A DNA stretch of 64,000 nucleotides from assembly GCA_014284505.1 (NCBI GenBank), contig JAAFYY010000001.1, positions 7,551,845 to 7,615,844 of the forward strand, given 5' to 3'. The number at the start of each line of letters is the position of its first letter. The first letter of the stretch is position 1. A program made the position numbers and the translations under genes. This document shows, piece after piece, positions 28,170 through 37,939 of the stretch. The notes under the pieces are model-generated. The model was not told the origin of the DNA and ran no database searches. It worked only from the letters and a program-made list of their open reading frames with translations. This DNA comes from Streptacidiphilus sp. 4-A2. Its GTDB lineage: Bacteria; Actinomycetota; Actinomycetes; Streptomycetales; Streptomycetaceae.

Positions 28170-29762
28170 TCAGGCCTTGCGGTCCAGCAGGAACACGGTC
28201 AGCCCGGACACCGTCCGCCGCTCGACCACGGTGTAGTGCTCCCGCAGCGCCGCGCTCTGCTTGGCCGGGACGCTGGCGAAGGCGTTGCCGGGGTGGTCCA
28301 CCGCCACCAGCCACAGCCGGGGGTGGTCGCCCAGGCAGGCCGCCGGGTCGGCGCAGAAGGTGAACCAGAGGTCGTTGCGCTGCTCGGCGGTGCGGCCGAC
28401 GAACAGCTCCTGCGGCTGCTTGTCCTTCGGCAGGTAGTAGGGCACCCCGACGCTGGTCTCCCACCAGATGCTGTTGCCCTGGCCGTAGACGATCCCGTCG
28501 CCCGGCCGGTAGCCGGCGGCGACCAGGTCGGCGGCGGCCCGGTAGTCGCGCGGGGTGAACCACAGCGCGTCCGGGTAGAGGTAGTTGGCGTGCGACAGCG
28601 GCGCGTGCATGGCCCGCTGTGCCGGTACCACCACCGCGGCCAGCGCGACCATGACCGGCACCAGATAACGCAGCCGCAGGGTGGCCAGTCCGGCGCCGGC
28701 CAGCACCGCCGCCGCGGGCAGCACGAAGAAGAGGTACTTGGACAGGTAGTACGAGACATGCCCGTGCGAGACCGTCCAGATCACCAGCCAGGGCAGCAGC
28801 ACCAGCGCGGTCACCAGCAGCACCGCCCGGCGTTCGGGCCGGCGCCAGGCCAGCAGCGCGAACAGCAGCAGCACCACCGCGAGCGAGGTGGATCCGAGTA
28901 TCTGCGGCCAGATGCTGGCCAGTCCGGGCACGGTGGGCCGGGGGATCCAGCCGATCTGCCGGGTGGACTGGGCGCTGCCGTAGTGGATGACCGGGTACAG
29001 CACCACCACCGCGATCAGCACCGCCGCGGTGAAGCAGGCCGGCAGCGACTTGGCGCGGGTCCGGCGGTACTCCAGCAGCACCATCAGCGCGTGTCCGCAC
29101 AGGAAGGCCAGTGACACCAGGTTGAAGTAGCCCGCCAGCGCCAGCACCGCCGTGTACAGCGCCCAGCGGCCGGGGCCGGGCCGCTCCAGCGCCCGCAGCA
29201 GCATCAGCAGCGAGAGCGCGGCGGTCATCACCACCAGCGCGTACGAGCGGGTCTCCTGCCCGTACCTGGCCACGGTCGGCAGCAGCGCGAACACCAGTCC
29301 GGCGGCAACCCCCGCCCGGAAGCCGAACAGCCGCCGGCCGATCAGCGCGGTGCACACCGCGGCGACGGTCATGGCCAGGGCGGAGGGGAAGCGGATCGAG
29401 ACCGGCGAGTCGCCGAAGACCTTGATCCAGAAGTGCAGCGACAGATAGTAGGCGCCGTGCACCGCGTCGACGTTGTGCAGCATCGCCCAGATCGCCCCGG
29501 TGGGCCGGGTGATCACGCTGATGGTCGCCAGCTCGTCCTGCCACATCACCGGCACGCCGCTGTGGTACAGGGTCAGCGCCAGCGTCAGCAGCGCGGGCCA
29601 GAGCCAGACCCGGCCGCAGAGCTGCCGCAGTAGCCCGGCCAGGCGCTGCTCGCCGGTCGCGCCCGGATCTCCGGCGAAGCGCCGCCGCAGGCCTCCTGGC
29701 GCGGCGGGGGACTGGTCTCGTTGGCCGCCGGCGGTGACGGTTGCGTCGGGTACGGAAGTCAA
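28170..29762 (-). CDS. GT39/PMT-like multi-pass glycosyltransferase
   Basis: 530 residues, intact, integral membrane. It starts at TTG 29762, fixed by an in-frame stop a few codons upstream and by AAGGA five bases before it. After a 50-residue basic cytoplasmic tail comes WLWPALLTLALTLYHSG, then the external loop with WQDELATISVITRP. The DE pair there is where GT39/ArnT-type enzymes keep the catalytic acid. About ten more hydrophobic segments follow (for example ALAMTVAAVCTALIG, LIAVVVLYPVIHYGSA), then a C-terminal soluble domain (ANYLYPDALWFTPRDYRAAA). It probably transfers a sugar from a polyprenyl-phosphate donor, in keeping with the polyprenol-phosphate sugar synthase-like gene at 37163. 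Confidence 0.8.
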   Translation of the reverse strand: MTSVPDATVTAGGQRDQSPAAPGGLRRRFAGDPGATGEQRLAGLLRQLCGRVWLWPALLTLALTLYHSGVPVMWQDELATISVITRPTGAIWAMLHNVDAVHGAYYLSLHFWIKVFGDSPVSIRFPSALAMTVAAVCTALIGRRLFGFRAGVAAGLVFALLPTVARYGQETRSYALVVMTAALSLLMLLRALERPGPGRWALYTAVLALAGYFNLVSLAFLCGHALMVLLEYRRTRAKSLPACFTAAVLIAVVVLYPVIHYGSAQSTRQIGWIPRPTVPGLASIWPQILGSTSLAVVLLLFALLAWRRPERRAVLLVTALVLLPWLVIWTVSHGHVSYYLSKYLFFVLPAAAVLAGAGLATLRLRYLVPVMVALAAVVVPAQRAMHAPLSHANYLYPDALWFTPRDYRAAADLVAAGYRPGDGIVYGQGNSIWWETSVGVPYYLPKDKQPQELFVGRTAEQRNDLWFTFCADPAACLGDHPRLWLVAVDHPGNAFASVPAKQSAALREHYTVVERRTVSGLTVFLLDRKA

Positions 29763-29946
29763 CGGAGTCCTTCAAGGCGCGGGTGCGGAGCTGTCCGCAC
29801 TCATGCTAAGGGGCCCGGACGTGCGCCGTGCCTCCCGGCCGGGCCGACGGCACGGGCCTGGTCATGGACAACTGTTCCCATTGCTAGAGTTCCCTGAAGT
29901 TGTCTTATCTCCATACCACTGATGTCAAAAGCTTGGATGGAAATCC

Positions 29947-31127
29947 GTGAGCGCGCAGCCCCTGCCCACCGCCCGTCGCTCCCGGCTCGAATCGCTGACC
30001 GGTTTGCGCTGGTTCGCCGCGCTCGCTGTCTTCACGTACCACACCTGGCAGGTCGCGTCCGTGCCCAAGCTGAAGGTCGTGGCGATCTTCGGCGACGCCG
30101 GCGTGGCCTTCTTCTTCGTGCTCTCCGGCTTCGTCCTCACCTGGTCGTTCTCCGAGAAGACCGGCAAGGGCACCTTCTACTGGCGGCGGTTCGCCCGAAT
30201 ATGGCCGGCCCTGGCGGCTTCCACGGTCTTCGCCTATTTCGCGCTGCGGCAGGTGTGGTCGGTCTCCGGCAAGGACGTGCTGCTCGGGCTCACCTTCACC
30301 CAGGCCTGGCATCCCAACGTGCTGCTGACCGGCAACCCGGTCTCCTGGTCGCTGTCGGCGGAGGCGTTCTTCTATCTGCTCTTCCCCCTGGTGATCCGGC
30401 CTATCCTGCGCTGCCGGGCCCGGGTGCTGCTCGTGCTGGCGGCCCTGCTGGTCGGGCTGGACCTGGGGTTCCGCTGGTGGTCCTTCAACTACTACCTCCC
30501 GCACCACAACGACACCTTCCACCTGCTGCTGGTGCTGCGGGTGCCGCCCTACCGGGCGCTGGAGTTCCTGCTCGGCGTCGTGGTCGGGGCCGCCATGGTG
30601 CGCGGCTGGCGGCCGCGGGTCCCGATGAGCGTCGCCCTGCTGGTGACCGCGGTGGACCTCTGGGCCTGCTGGTACGGGATGCGGCAGCACTGGCTCGGCG
30701 ACTACTGGTGGAACCAGATGCTCGCCCCGGCCTTCGCCCTGATCATCGTCGCGGCGGTGGGCAACGACCTGGCCGGCCGGCGCTCGGTCTTCCGGACCCG
30801 CCCACTGGTGGCGCTGGGCGAGTGGTCCTATGCCTTCTACCTGATCCACCTCACGGTGATCCACGCCCTGCTGCCCTATGTGAAGCCCACCCGGGCGCGC
30901 ACTGGTCGAACCTGGAGCCGATCGCCTGCTATCTGGTGGTCGCGGTACTGCTGGCCTGGCTCTGCTACCGCTTTGTCGAGCGCCCGGCGGAGAGGTGGCT
31001 GCGCGGACTGCTCCCCGACAGCCGTCGCCGGAGCGCCGCGGCGCAGCCCGTCCCGGCGCAGCCCGGGCCGCTACCGGCCGCCCCCGGGGCCGCGGCGGCA
31101 CCGCTGCCCGAGCCGGCCGACCGCTGA
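29947..31127 (+). CDS. Acyltransferase 3 family membrane protein, one frameshift
   Basis: About 393 residues. It starts at GTG 29947 (protein MSAQPLPTARRSRLESLTGL). Typical OafA/YrhL features: LESLTGLRWFAALAVFTYHT with the catalytic-type His, FFFVLSGFVLTWSFSEKTGK, FYWRRFARIWPALAAS with the Arg-rich motif, VSWSLSAEAFFYLLFPL, and about ten membrane helices. One base is missing near 30895 (HPGAHWSNLEPIACYLV expected). The tail is Pro/Ala-rich. It probably O-acetylates or otherwise acylates a surface glycan. It is divergent from the GT39-like gene across 184 bases. Confidence 0.85.
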
Positions 31128-31232
31128 GCGGACGCGCACCGAGCGGCCGGCCCCGGAGGCGTGTACCGGCGGCCCCGTTCATTCGTGCGGCTATGCTTTC
31201 GGCGAACCCGGGTCCGCTCCGGACGCCGTCAG

Positions 31233-31302
31233 GTCACCACGCCGTCAGGCCACGACGCCGTATCGTCACCACGCCTGTCACCACGCTTGTCACCACGCCT
31301 TG
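31233..31302. repeat. GTCACCACGCC direct repeats between two acyltransferase genes
   Basis: Five imperfect copies of an 11-12 base word GTCACCACGCCT within 70 bases, ending 30 bases before the next start codon. Spacing is regular in the last three copies. Confidence 0.75.
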
Positions 31303-31332
31303 ATGTCATCGCAGATAAAGGTCGCAGCCACG

Positions 31333-32629
31333 ATGTCCACGACGTCCACGACGAAGACTGAGAGCACGGCGCCATCGGCCTGGTGGAGGTCCCGCGGCAC
31401 CCTCGACCGGGTGCTCTCCGGCCGGGCCAACAGCTTCGGCTTCCTGCGGCTGATGCTGGCGCTGTCGGTGGTGTACCCACGTTACCCGCTGAGCACGGTC
31501 ACCGGCGAGGACCCGCTGTGGCGCTTCAGCGGCGAGCAGACGGACATCGGCAAGCTGGCCGTGATCGGCTTCTTCGTGCTCTCCGGGTTCATGATCACCG
31601 CCAGTGGCCGGCGGCTGACCACCGGGCGCTACGCCTGGCACCGGGCGCTGCGCATCTTCCCCGGACTGTGGGTGACCGTGCTGGTCACCGCGCTGGTGGT
31701 GGCCCCGCTGCTGTATCTGCACCTGCACGGCACCACGGCCGGTTCTGGGACAACCGCTGGGCCCGTTCCAGTACATCCGCGGCACCGCCACCACCGCCAT
31801 CGGCGACGGCTACGACATCTCCCAGGTGATGAGCACCGCGGCCAAGCACGGCAAGATCTCCAACGTCGCCTTCAACGGCGCGCTGTGGTCCCTGAAGTAC
31901 GAGCTGTTCTGCTACATCCTGGTGGGCATCTTCGCGGCCGGCGGACTGCTGCGGCGGGCCCCAGGACCGTGCCGCTGCTGGCCCTGCTGCTGTGGTCGAG
32001 CATGGTGATGAACCTGGTGAACGCGCACGGCTGGCGCGGCTTCCCGACCGAGGGCTCGACCTACCTCAACGTGCCGGTGCTGGAGGGGATGGACACCCAC
32101 TACCTGGTCTACCTCGGCTTCGCCTTCCTGCTCGGCGCGAGCTTCCAGCTGTTCCGTGAGCACTTCCACATCAACGACGTCGCCGGGGTGCTCAGCGCGG
32201 TGGTGCTGGTGGCCAGCTTCCACTGGGGCGCGTTCCGGTGGTCGGCTACCCGGCCTTCGCCTACCTGCTGATCTGGCTCGGGGTGCGGCTGCCCTCCTGG
32301 CTGCACTGGATCGGCCGCAAGCACGACTACTCCTACGGCGTGTACATCTACGGCTTCCTGATCGAGCAGGTGCTGCGGATCTACGGCGCCAACAAGTGGG
32401 GCGTCCCGGAGTACTTCGCCGCCGCCGCCGGGCTCACCCTGGTCGCCGCCGCGCTCTCCTGGCACCTGGTGGAGAGCCAGGCGATGAAGCTCAAGGACTG
32501 GACGCTCCCGGCCCGCTGGCTCCCGGCGGCGCTGCGGCCGGGCCGCGACGCGGTGGCGGCGGCCGACCGGAGCCGGCCGGGCAGCCCGCGGCCGAGGCCG
32601 AGGGGGCCCGGGTCGGCAACGGCGTCTGA
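31333..32629 (+). CDS. Second acyltransferase 3 family protein, frameshifted
   Basis: About 433 residues. It starts at ATG 31333 (MSTTSTTKTESTAPSAWWRS). Key pieces are NSFGFLRLMLALSVVYPRYP, LAVIGFFVLSGFMITASGRR, HRALRIFPGLWVTVLVTALV, GALWSLKYELFCYILVGIFA and DYSYGVYIYGFLIEQVLRIY. The usual His after the first helix is replaced in VVYPRYP, where family members often carry S-H or Y-H, so activity needs care. Frame breaks lie near 31745, 31960, 32238 and 32590; the end ...AEGARVGNGV at 32629 is preferred because a terminator follows at once. Confidence 0.78.
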
Positions 32630-32636
32630 CCCGCGC

Positions 32637-32690
32637 GCAGGCAGGGCGAAGGGCCCCGGACAGCTGTCCGGGGCCCTTCGCCCTGCCTGC
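32637..32690. terminator. Perfect 54-base palindromic terminator
   Basis: 27-bp arm (GCAGGCAGGGCGAAGGGCCC...) followed directly by its exact complement, with no spacer, between convergent genes (acyltransferase, plus; rfbC, minus). It should work in both directions. Confidence 0.9.
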
Positions 32691-32701
32691 GTCAGCCGGG
32701 G

Positions 32702-33300
32702 TCAGCTGCGGCGCAGCCCCTCGGTGTACTCGCGGACCCGGTCGTACACCGGCAGCAGCCCGCCGGCCACGGCCTCGGCCAGGCTCGGGCCCTGGGTGTC
32801 GCGCTCGGAGAGCAGCGGGGCCTCGGCCGGCCATTCGATGCCCAGCTCCGGATCCAGCGGGTTGATGGTGTGCTCACCGGTGGGGTTGTAACCGGCCGAG
32901 CAGAAGTAGACCAGCGTGGCGTCGTCCTCCAGCGCGCAGAAGCCGTGGCCCAGCCCCTCGGAGAGGTAGACCGCGCGGCGGTCGGTGTCGTCCAGCCGGA
33001 CGCCCTCCCAGCGGCCGAAGGTGGGGGAGCCCACCCGCAGGTCCACGATCACGTCCAGCACCGCGCCGCGCACACAGCTCACATACTTCGCCTGCCCGGG
33101 CGGGACGTCGGCGAAGTGCACCCCGCGGACCACGCGCGGGCCGACACCGACAGGTTGGCCTGGGCCAGGTCGAGCGGGTGCCCGACGGCCTCGGCCAGGC
33201 GGTCGGCCCGGTAGTGCTCCATGAACATCCCGCGCGAGTCGCCGTGCTGCTGCGGAGTGATCTCCCAGGCGCCCTCGATGCTCAGCGGACGGATCTTCAT
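32702..33300 (-). CDS. rfbC: dTDP-4-dehydrorhamnose 3,5-epimerase, one frameshift
   Basis: Third enzyme of dTDP-L-rhamnose synthesis. It starts at ATG 33300 (MKIRPLSIEGAWEITPQQHG), which overlaps the rfbA stop as ATGA. Conserved parts are DSRGMFMEHYRADRL, QANLSVSA, VVRGVHFADVPPGQAKYVSC (catalytic His in RGVHF), VLDVIVDLRVGSPTFGRWEG, VYLSEGLGHGFCALEDDATL, and Y in FCSAGYNPTGEH. One base is missing near 33137. Repaired length is 199 residues, the family norm. Co-transcribed with rfbA. Confidence 0.94.
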
Positions 33301-34169
33301 CGGGAGCCTTCTTTCAGGAGTTCCAGCAGGTAGCTGCCGTAGCCGCTCTTCAGCAGCGGCTCGGCCAGCGCGGCCAGCTGCTTGTCGTCGATGTAGCCCA
33401 TGCGCCAGGCGACCTCCTCGACGCAGCCGATCTTGTAGCCCTGGCGCTCCTCGATCACCCGGACGTACTCCGAGGCCTGCATCAGCGAGTGGAAGGTGCC
33501 GGTGTCCAGCCAGGCCGTGCCCCGGTCCAGCACGGTCACCCGCAGCCGGCCCGCGCGCAGGTAGGCCTCGTTCACCGCGGTGATCTCCAGCTCGCCGCGG
33601 GCACTGGGCTTCAGCCCGCGGGCGATCTCCACCACCTGGTTGTCGTAGAAGTACAGGCCGGGCACCGCGTAGCGGGACTTCGGCCGCTCGGGCTTCTCCT
33701 CCAGGGAGACGGCATTGCCCTGGGCGTCGAACTCGACCACGCCGTAGGCGCTCGGGTCGGCCACCGGATAGGCGAACACCCGGCCGCCGGTCAGCTCGCC
33801 CTGGAGACCCAGCCGGGTGCCCAGGCCGCTGCCGTGGAAGATGTTGTCGCCGAGGACGAGCGCCACCGACTCCTCGCCGATGAAGTCCGCGCCCAGGGTG
33901 AACGCCTGGGCCAGGCCCTCCGGCCGCTCCTGCACCGTGTACTGGAGGTCGAGACCGAACTGGGAGCCGTCGCCGAGCAGCCGCTGGAACTGGTCCTGAT
34001 CCTGTGGGGTGGTGATCAGCAGGATCTCCTGGATCCCCGCCATCATCAGGGTCGTCAGCGGGTAGTACACCATCGGCTTGTCGAAGACCGGCATGAGTTG
34101 CTTGGAGACGGCCCGGGTGAGCGGCCACAGCCGCGATCCCGTGCCGCCTGCCAGAAGGATGCCTCGCAT
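33297..34169 (-). CDS. rfbA: Glucose-1-phosphate thymidylyltransferase
   Basis: First enzyme of dTDP-rhamnose synthesis; 290 residues, intact. It starts at ATG 34169. The nucleotide-binding motif MRGILLAGGTGSRLWPLTRA is followed by SKQLMPVFDKPMVYYPLTTL, VLGDNIFHGSGLG, a VEFDAQGNAVSLEEKPERPK sugar loop, and GTAWLDTGTFHSLMQASEYV. rfbC follows with a 4-base overlap. rfbB starts 88 bases away on the other strand, so the pathway genes are divergently transcribed from 34170-34256. No rfbD is seen in this window. Confidence 0.96.
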   Translation of the reverse strand: MRGILLAGGTGSRLWPLTRAVSKQLMPVFDKPMVYYPLTTLMMAGIQEILLITTPQDQDQFQRLLGDGSQFGLDLQYTVQERPEGLAQAFTLGADFIGEESVALVLGDNIFHGSGLGTRLGLQGELTGGRVFAYPVADPSAYGVVEFDAQGNAVSLEEKPERPKSRYAVPGLYFYDNQVVEIARGLKPSARGELEITAVNEAYLRAGRLRVTVLDRGTAWLDTGTFHSLMQASEYVRVIEERQGYKIGCVEEVAWRMGYIDDKQLAALAEPLLKSGYGSYLLELLKEGSR

Positions 34170-34256
34170 GGGGGCAACTCTAGTGGCGACCGCGGGTGCC
34201 CCGGTCCGCCCGGGCCGTGGCTCGGAGCGCCCGGGCGTTCCTTCTACTATTCCTCC

Positions 34257-35245
34257 ATGCGCATCCTCGTCACCGGCGGCGCCGGTTTCATCGGCTCCGA
34301 GTTCGTCCGCTCGCTCCTCGGCAGTGCCGACGGAGCGGCCGGAACCGCGATCACCGTCCTGGACAAGCTCACCTACTCCGGGGTCGAGGCCAATCTCGAC
34401 CGGTCGCGGACCACCCCGGTTACTCCTTCGTGCGTGGCGACATCTGCGACGCCGACCTGGTCGACCAGGTCATGCCCGGACACGACGCGGTGGTGCACTT
34501 CGCCGCCGAGTCCCATGTGGACCGCTCCATCGCCGGGGCCGGACCCTTTGTCACCACCAATGTGCTCGGCACCCAGGTGCTGCTGGACGCCGCCCGCAAG
34601 CACGGCGTCGGCCGCTTCGTCCATGTCTCCACCGACGAGGTGTACGGCTCCATCGCCGAGGGCTCCTGGACCGAGGAGTGGCCGCTGGCGCCGAACTCCC
34701 CGTACTCGGCCTCCAAGGCCGCCTCGGACCTGCTGGCGCTGGCCTACCACCGCACCCACGGCATGGACGTGGTGGTCACCCGCTGCTCCAACAACTACGG
34801 GTACTACCAGTTCCCGGAGAAGCTGATCCCGCTGTTCACCACCAACCTGATCGACGGCGGCACCGTCCCGCTGTACGGCGGCGGCAACATCCGCGACTGG
34901 CTGCATGTCTCCGACCACTGCCGGGGCATCGACCTGGCGCTGCGCAAGGGCCGGGCCGGGCAGGTCTACAACATCGGCGGCGGCACCGAGGTCACCAACA
35001 AGGAGCTCACCGGGCTGCTGCTGGACGCCGCCGGTGCGGGCTGGGACCGGGTGGTGCCGGTGGAGGACCGCAAGGGCCACGACCGCCGCTACTCGCTGGA
35101 CATCAGCAAGATCAGCGAGGAGCTGGGCTACGCCCCGCAGGTCCGCTTCGAGGACGGGCTGGCCGCCACCATCGCCTGGTACCGCGACAACCGTGCCTGG
35201 TGGGAGCCGCTGAAGGAGCTGGCCGCCCTGGAAGCGGCGAAGTAG
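34257..35245 (+). CDS. rfbB: dTDP-glucose 4,6-dehydratase, one frameshift
   Basis: Second enzyme of dTDP-rhamnose synthesis. It starts at ATG 34257 (MRILVTGGAGFIGSEFVRSL). The cofactor loop GGAGFIGS, LDKLTYSG, HFAAESHVDRSI, VSTDEVYGSI with the catalytic T-D-E, PYSASKAASDLLALAYHRTH with YxxxK, and RCSNNYGYYQFPEKLIPLFT are all present. One base is missing near 34418 (TTPGYSFVRGDICDADLVDQ expected). Repaired length is 329 residues, normal for RmlB. The flippase gene follows after 72 bases. Confidence 0.96.
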
Positions 35246-35317
35246 CACCACGCCGCCAGGCAGCCCGAGCACCCGGCCACCCGAGCACCCGAGTACCCGA
35301 ACCGACGAAGCGGTCCG

Positions 35318-36636
35318 ATGAACCTCCTGCGCAAGGTCCTCCAGGCGATCCGGCCGGCACCGAACTGGTGGTCGGCGGGACCGTCGTCCTCGGCGCGGCC
35401 TCGTACATCCAGATCGCCGCCGCCGGGCACATGCTGCCCAGCGGCACGCTGTCCGCGATCTCGGTGCTGTGGTCGCTGACCATGTCGCTGAGCCTCGGCC
35501 TGTTCTTCCCGATCGAGCAGGAGCTCACCCGGGCGGTGGCCGCCCGGGTGGTCCGCGGCGAGGGCGCGGCGCCGGTGCTGCGCCGGGCGGCGGTGCTCAC
35601 CGTCGGCCTGCTGGCGCTGATCACCCTGGCGCTGGGACTGTCCGCGCCGCAGCTGGCCCGGTTGTTCTTCGCCGACCAGCAGTCGCTGGTCTGGGCCTTC
35701 GCCGGGGCACTGGCCGGGATGGGCCTGGTCTTCCTGACCCGGGGCATCCTCGCCGGGCTCGGGCTCTTCCGCAGCTACGGCATCTCGCTGGCGCTGGACG
35801 GCGGCCTGCGGATCGTGCTGGCCCTGGGCCTGGCCCTGGCCGGGGTGCACTCGGCGCTGGCCTACGCCCTGGTGCTGACCGTGGCCCCGCTGGCGGCGAT
35901 GCTGCTGACGCTGCCCACGACGCTGCGGGCCAGCCTCAGCGGGGCGCCCATGCCCTGGTCGGAGCTGTCGCAGAACATGGGCACGCTGATGTGCTCCTCG
36001 CTGCTGGCCCAGGCCGTGGTGAACGCCGCGGTGCTGTCGGTGAAGCTGCTCAGCCCGGCCGAGACCGCGCTGGTCACCGCGCTGCTCAATGCCGGGGTGC
36101 TGGCCCGGGTGCCGCTGTTCGTCTTCGGCTCGCTCCAGCCGACGCTGATGACCGGGCTGTCCACCGCCGCGACCTCCGGGGACCGCGCCGGGTTCCGCAG
36201 GATGCTGCGGCAGACCTGTGCGGTGGTGGGCGGTCTGGGGCTGCTGGGCGGGGTGCCCAGCGTGCTGCTCGGTCCCTGGCTGATCCGGGTGCTGTTCGAC
36301 GCCCCGGCGTCACTGGGCCGGCTCGCGTTCCTGTGGCTGGCCGTCGGCACGGTGTTCTACATGCTGGCGCTGGTACTGGGCCAGGCCGTGGTCGCGCTCG
36401 GCCGGCACCGGCTGCAACTGCTGTCCTGGGCGGTCGGCACCGCGGCCCTGGCCGGGGTCACCCTGATGCCGGGCGATCTGGCCCAGCGGGTGCTGATCGC
36501 CTACGCGGTCGGCTCCATGGTGGTGGCGGCCGGGGCACTGGTGTCGCTGCTGGCCGGGATGCCCAGGCAGCCGCTGGGCACCGTCGGCGCCGGGCAGCCG
36601 GCGCCGGGCGTGGACGCGGCCGCCTCGCGCTCCTGA
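35318..36636 (+). CDS. Polysaccharide flippase (MOP/Wzx-like membrane protein), one frameshift
   Basis: About 439 residues with 12 or so hydrophobic helices. It starts at ATG 35318 (MNLLRKVLQAI). One base is missing near 35350, after which it reads ELVVGGTVVLGAASYIQIAA. Typical features are an early SIxxLWSLTMSLSLGLFFPIEQ with an acidic membrane residue, LTRAVAARVVRGEG, RGILAGLGLFRSYGISLALD and LMCSSLLAQAVVNAAVLSVK. It probably moves lipid-linked glycan units across the membrane. It lies between rfbB and a polyprenol-phosphate GT, as in O-antigen-like clusters. Confidence 0.75.
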
Positions 36637-36767
36637 CCGACCCGGCTCACGGCCGGCGCGGCCGCCGCGGTCCCCGGGACGGACGCCGCCCCCGGGAGCA
36701 CTCGGCCCGGGCTCGCCTACTATGAGACCCGAGCCCTGACCGTCGCCGCTGAAAGGCACGTGCTGTC

Positions 36768-37166
36768 GTGCATCTGTCCGTAGTCACCTCGATCACCGGT
36801 GTCCTGGTGCTCGCGTACATCCTGGAACTGCTGCGACGGCAGCAGCTGCGGGAGAAGTACGCGGCGATCTGGCTGGCGATCGGCGTCGTGGTCGCCCCGC
36901 TGGGCTTCTTCCCCGGGATCCTCAACTCGACGGCGCACCACCTGGGGATCGCCTCCGGCGTCAGCCTGGTGCTGTTCGCCGGATTCCTGCTGGTGCTGCT
37001 GGTCTGCCTGCACCTGAGCTGGGAGGCGAGCCGGCTGGAGGCCGAGACCCGGACCCTGGCCGAGGAGGTCGCGCTGCTGCGGGCCCACCTGGTCGAGCAC
37101 AACGGATACCCGGTGAACCGGCACGGCTCCGAGGCCGAGGCCCCCCAACCCAAGGTGCACTCATGA
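36768..37166 (+). CDS. DUF2304 small membrane protein
   Basis: 132 residues, intact. It starts at GTG 36768. Three membrane helices (VTSITGVLVLAYILELL, AAIWLAIGVVVAPLGFF, GVSLVLFAGFLLVLLVCLHL) are followed by an amphipathic coiled region (EASRLEAETRTLAEEVALLR). Its stop overlaps the ATG of the downstream glycosyltransferase as ATGA. DUF2304 proteins often sit beside a DPM1-like transferase and probably anchor or assist it; that role is inferred. Confidence 0.85.
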   Translation: MHLSVVTSITGVLVLAYILELLRRQQLREKYAAIWLAIGVVVAPLGFFPGILNSTAHHLGIASGVSLVLFAGFLLVLLVCLHLSWEASRLEAETRTLAEEVALLRAHLVEHNGYPVNRHGSEAEAPQPKVHS

Positions 37167-37939
37167 TCGACGGACTGCGCGTCCTCCTGATCCTCCCGGC
37201 CTGGAACGAGTCCGAGGGACTGCCCTCGATCCTCAAGGAGATCCGGACCGAACTGCCGGGGGCGGACACCCTGGTGGTGGACGACGGCTCGACCGACGCG
37301 ACCTCGCGGGTGGCCGCCGAGGCCGGTTCGCCGGTGGTCCGGCTGCCGTACAACCTCGGTGTCGGCGGCGCCATGCGGCTGGGCTACCGCTACGCCTACG
37401 AGCACGGCTACGACGTGGCGATCCAGTGCGACTCCGACGGGCAGCACGACCCGGCCTATGTGCCCGCGCTGTTGGCGAAGCTCAAGGAGGCGGACCTGGT
37501 CATCGGCGCCCGCTTCGCCGGTGAGGGCGAGTACAAGGCCCGCGGTCCGCGCCGCTGGGCGATGAGCCTGCTGTCGGTGGTGCTGTCGCGGATCACCAAG
37601 ACCCGGCTGACCGACACCACCTCCGGCTTCAAGGCCTGCAACCGGCAGCTCATAGAATTCTTCGCGCAGTGGTACCCGGTGGAGTACCTGGGCGACACCA
37701 TCGAGAGCATGGTCGGCGCGGCGCGCTGCGGCTTCGTGGTGCGCCAGGTGCCGGTGGCGATGCGCGAACGGACCACCGGTACGCCCAGCGCCTCGCCGGT
37801 CAAGGCGACGATCTACCTGGCCCGCTCCGGTCTGGTGCTGCTGCTGGCGCTGATCCGGCGGATGCCGCCGCACCTGAAGGAGCTGGCCGGCGCGGAGCGC
37901 CGACCGGTCGAGCAGTGGCAGCTCGCCCCCAAGGGCTGA
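37163..37939 (+). CDS. Polyprenol-phosphate sugar synthase-like GT2 (DPM1-type)
   Basis: 258 residues, intact. It starts at ATG 37163 (MIDGLRVLLILPAWNESEGL). Motifs are PAWNESEGLPSILKEI, TLVVDDGSTDATS, NLGVGGAMRLGYRYA, QCDSDGQHDPAYVPALL (metal-binding D-x-D), VIGARFAGEGEYKARGPRRW and TDTTSGFKACNRQLIEF. The order is that of dolichol-phosphate mannose synthase and bacterial undecaprenyl-phosphate sugar transferases. The product would feed GT39-like enzymes such as the one at 28170. Last gene of the island; its stop lies in a 10-bp tandem array. Confidence 0.88.
   Translation: MIDGLRVLLILPAWNESEGLPSILKEIRTELPGADTLVVDDGSTDATSRVAAEAGSPVVRLPYNLGVGGAMRLGYRYAYEHGYDVAIQCDSDGQHDPAYVPALLAKLKEADLVIGARFAGEGEYKARGPRRWAMSLLSVVLSRITKTRLTDTTSGFKACNRQLIEFFAQWYPVEYLGDTIESMVGAARCGFVVRQVPVAMRERTTGTPSASPVKATIYLARSGLVLLLALIRRMPPHLKELAGAERRPVEQWQLAPKG

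Noticed and set aside
26145..37939. Mobile genomic island
   Set aside because: No transposase, integrase, tRNA or flanking repeats; codon use and GC look like the neighbours.
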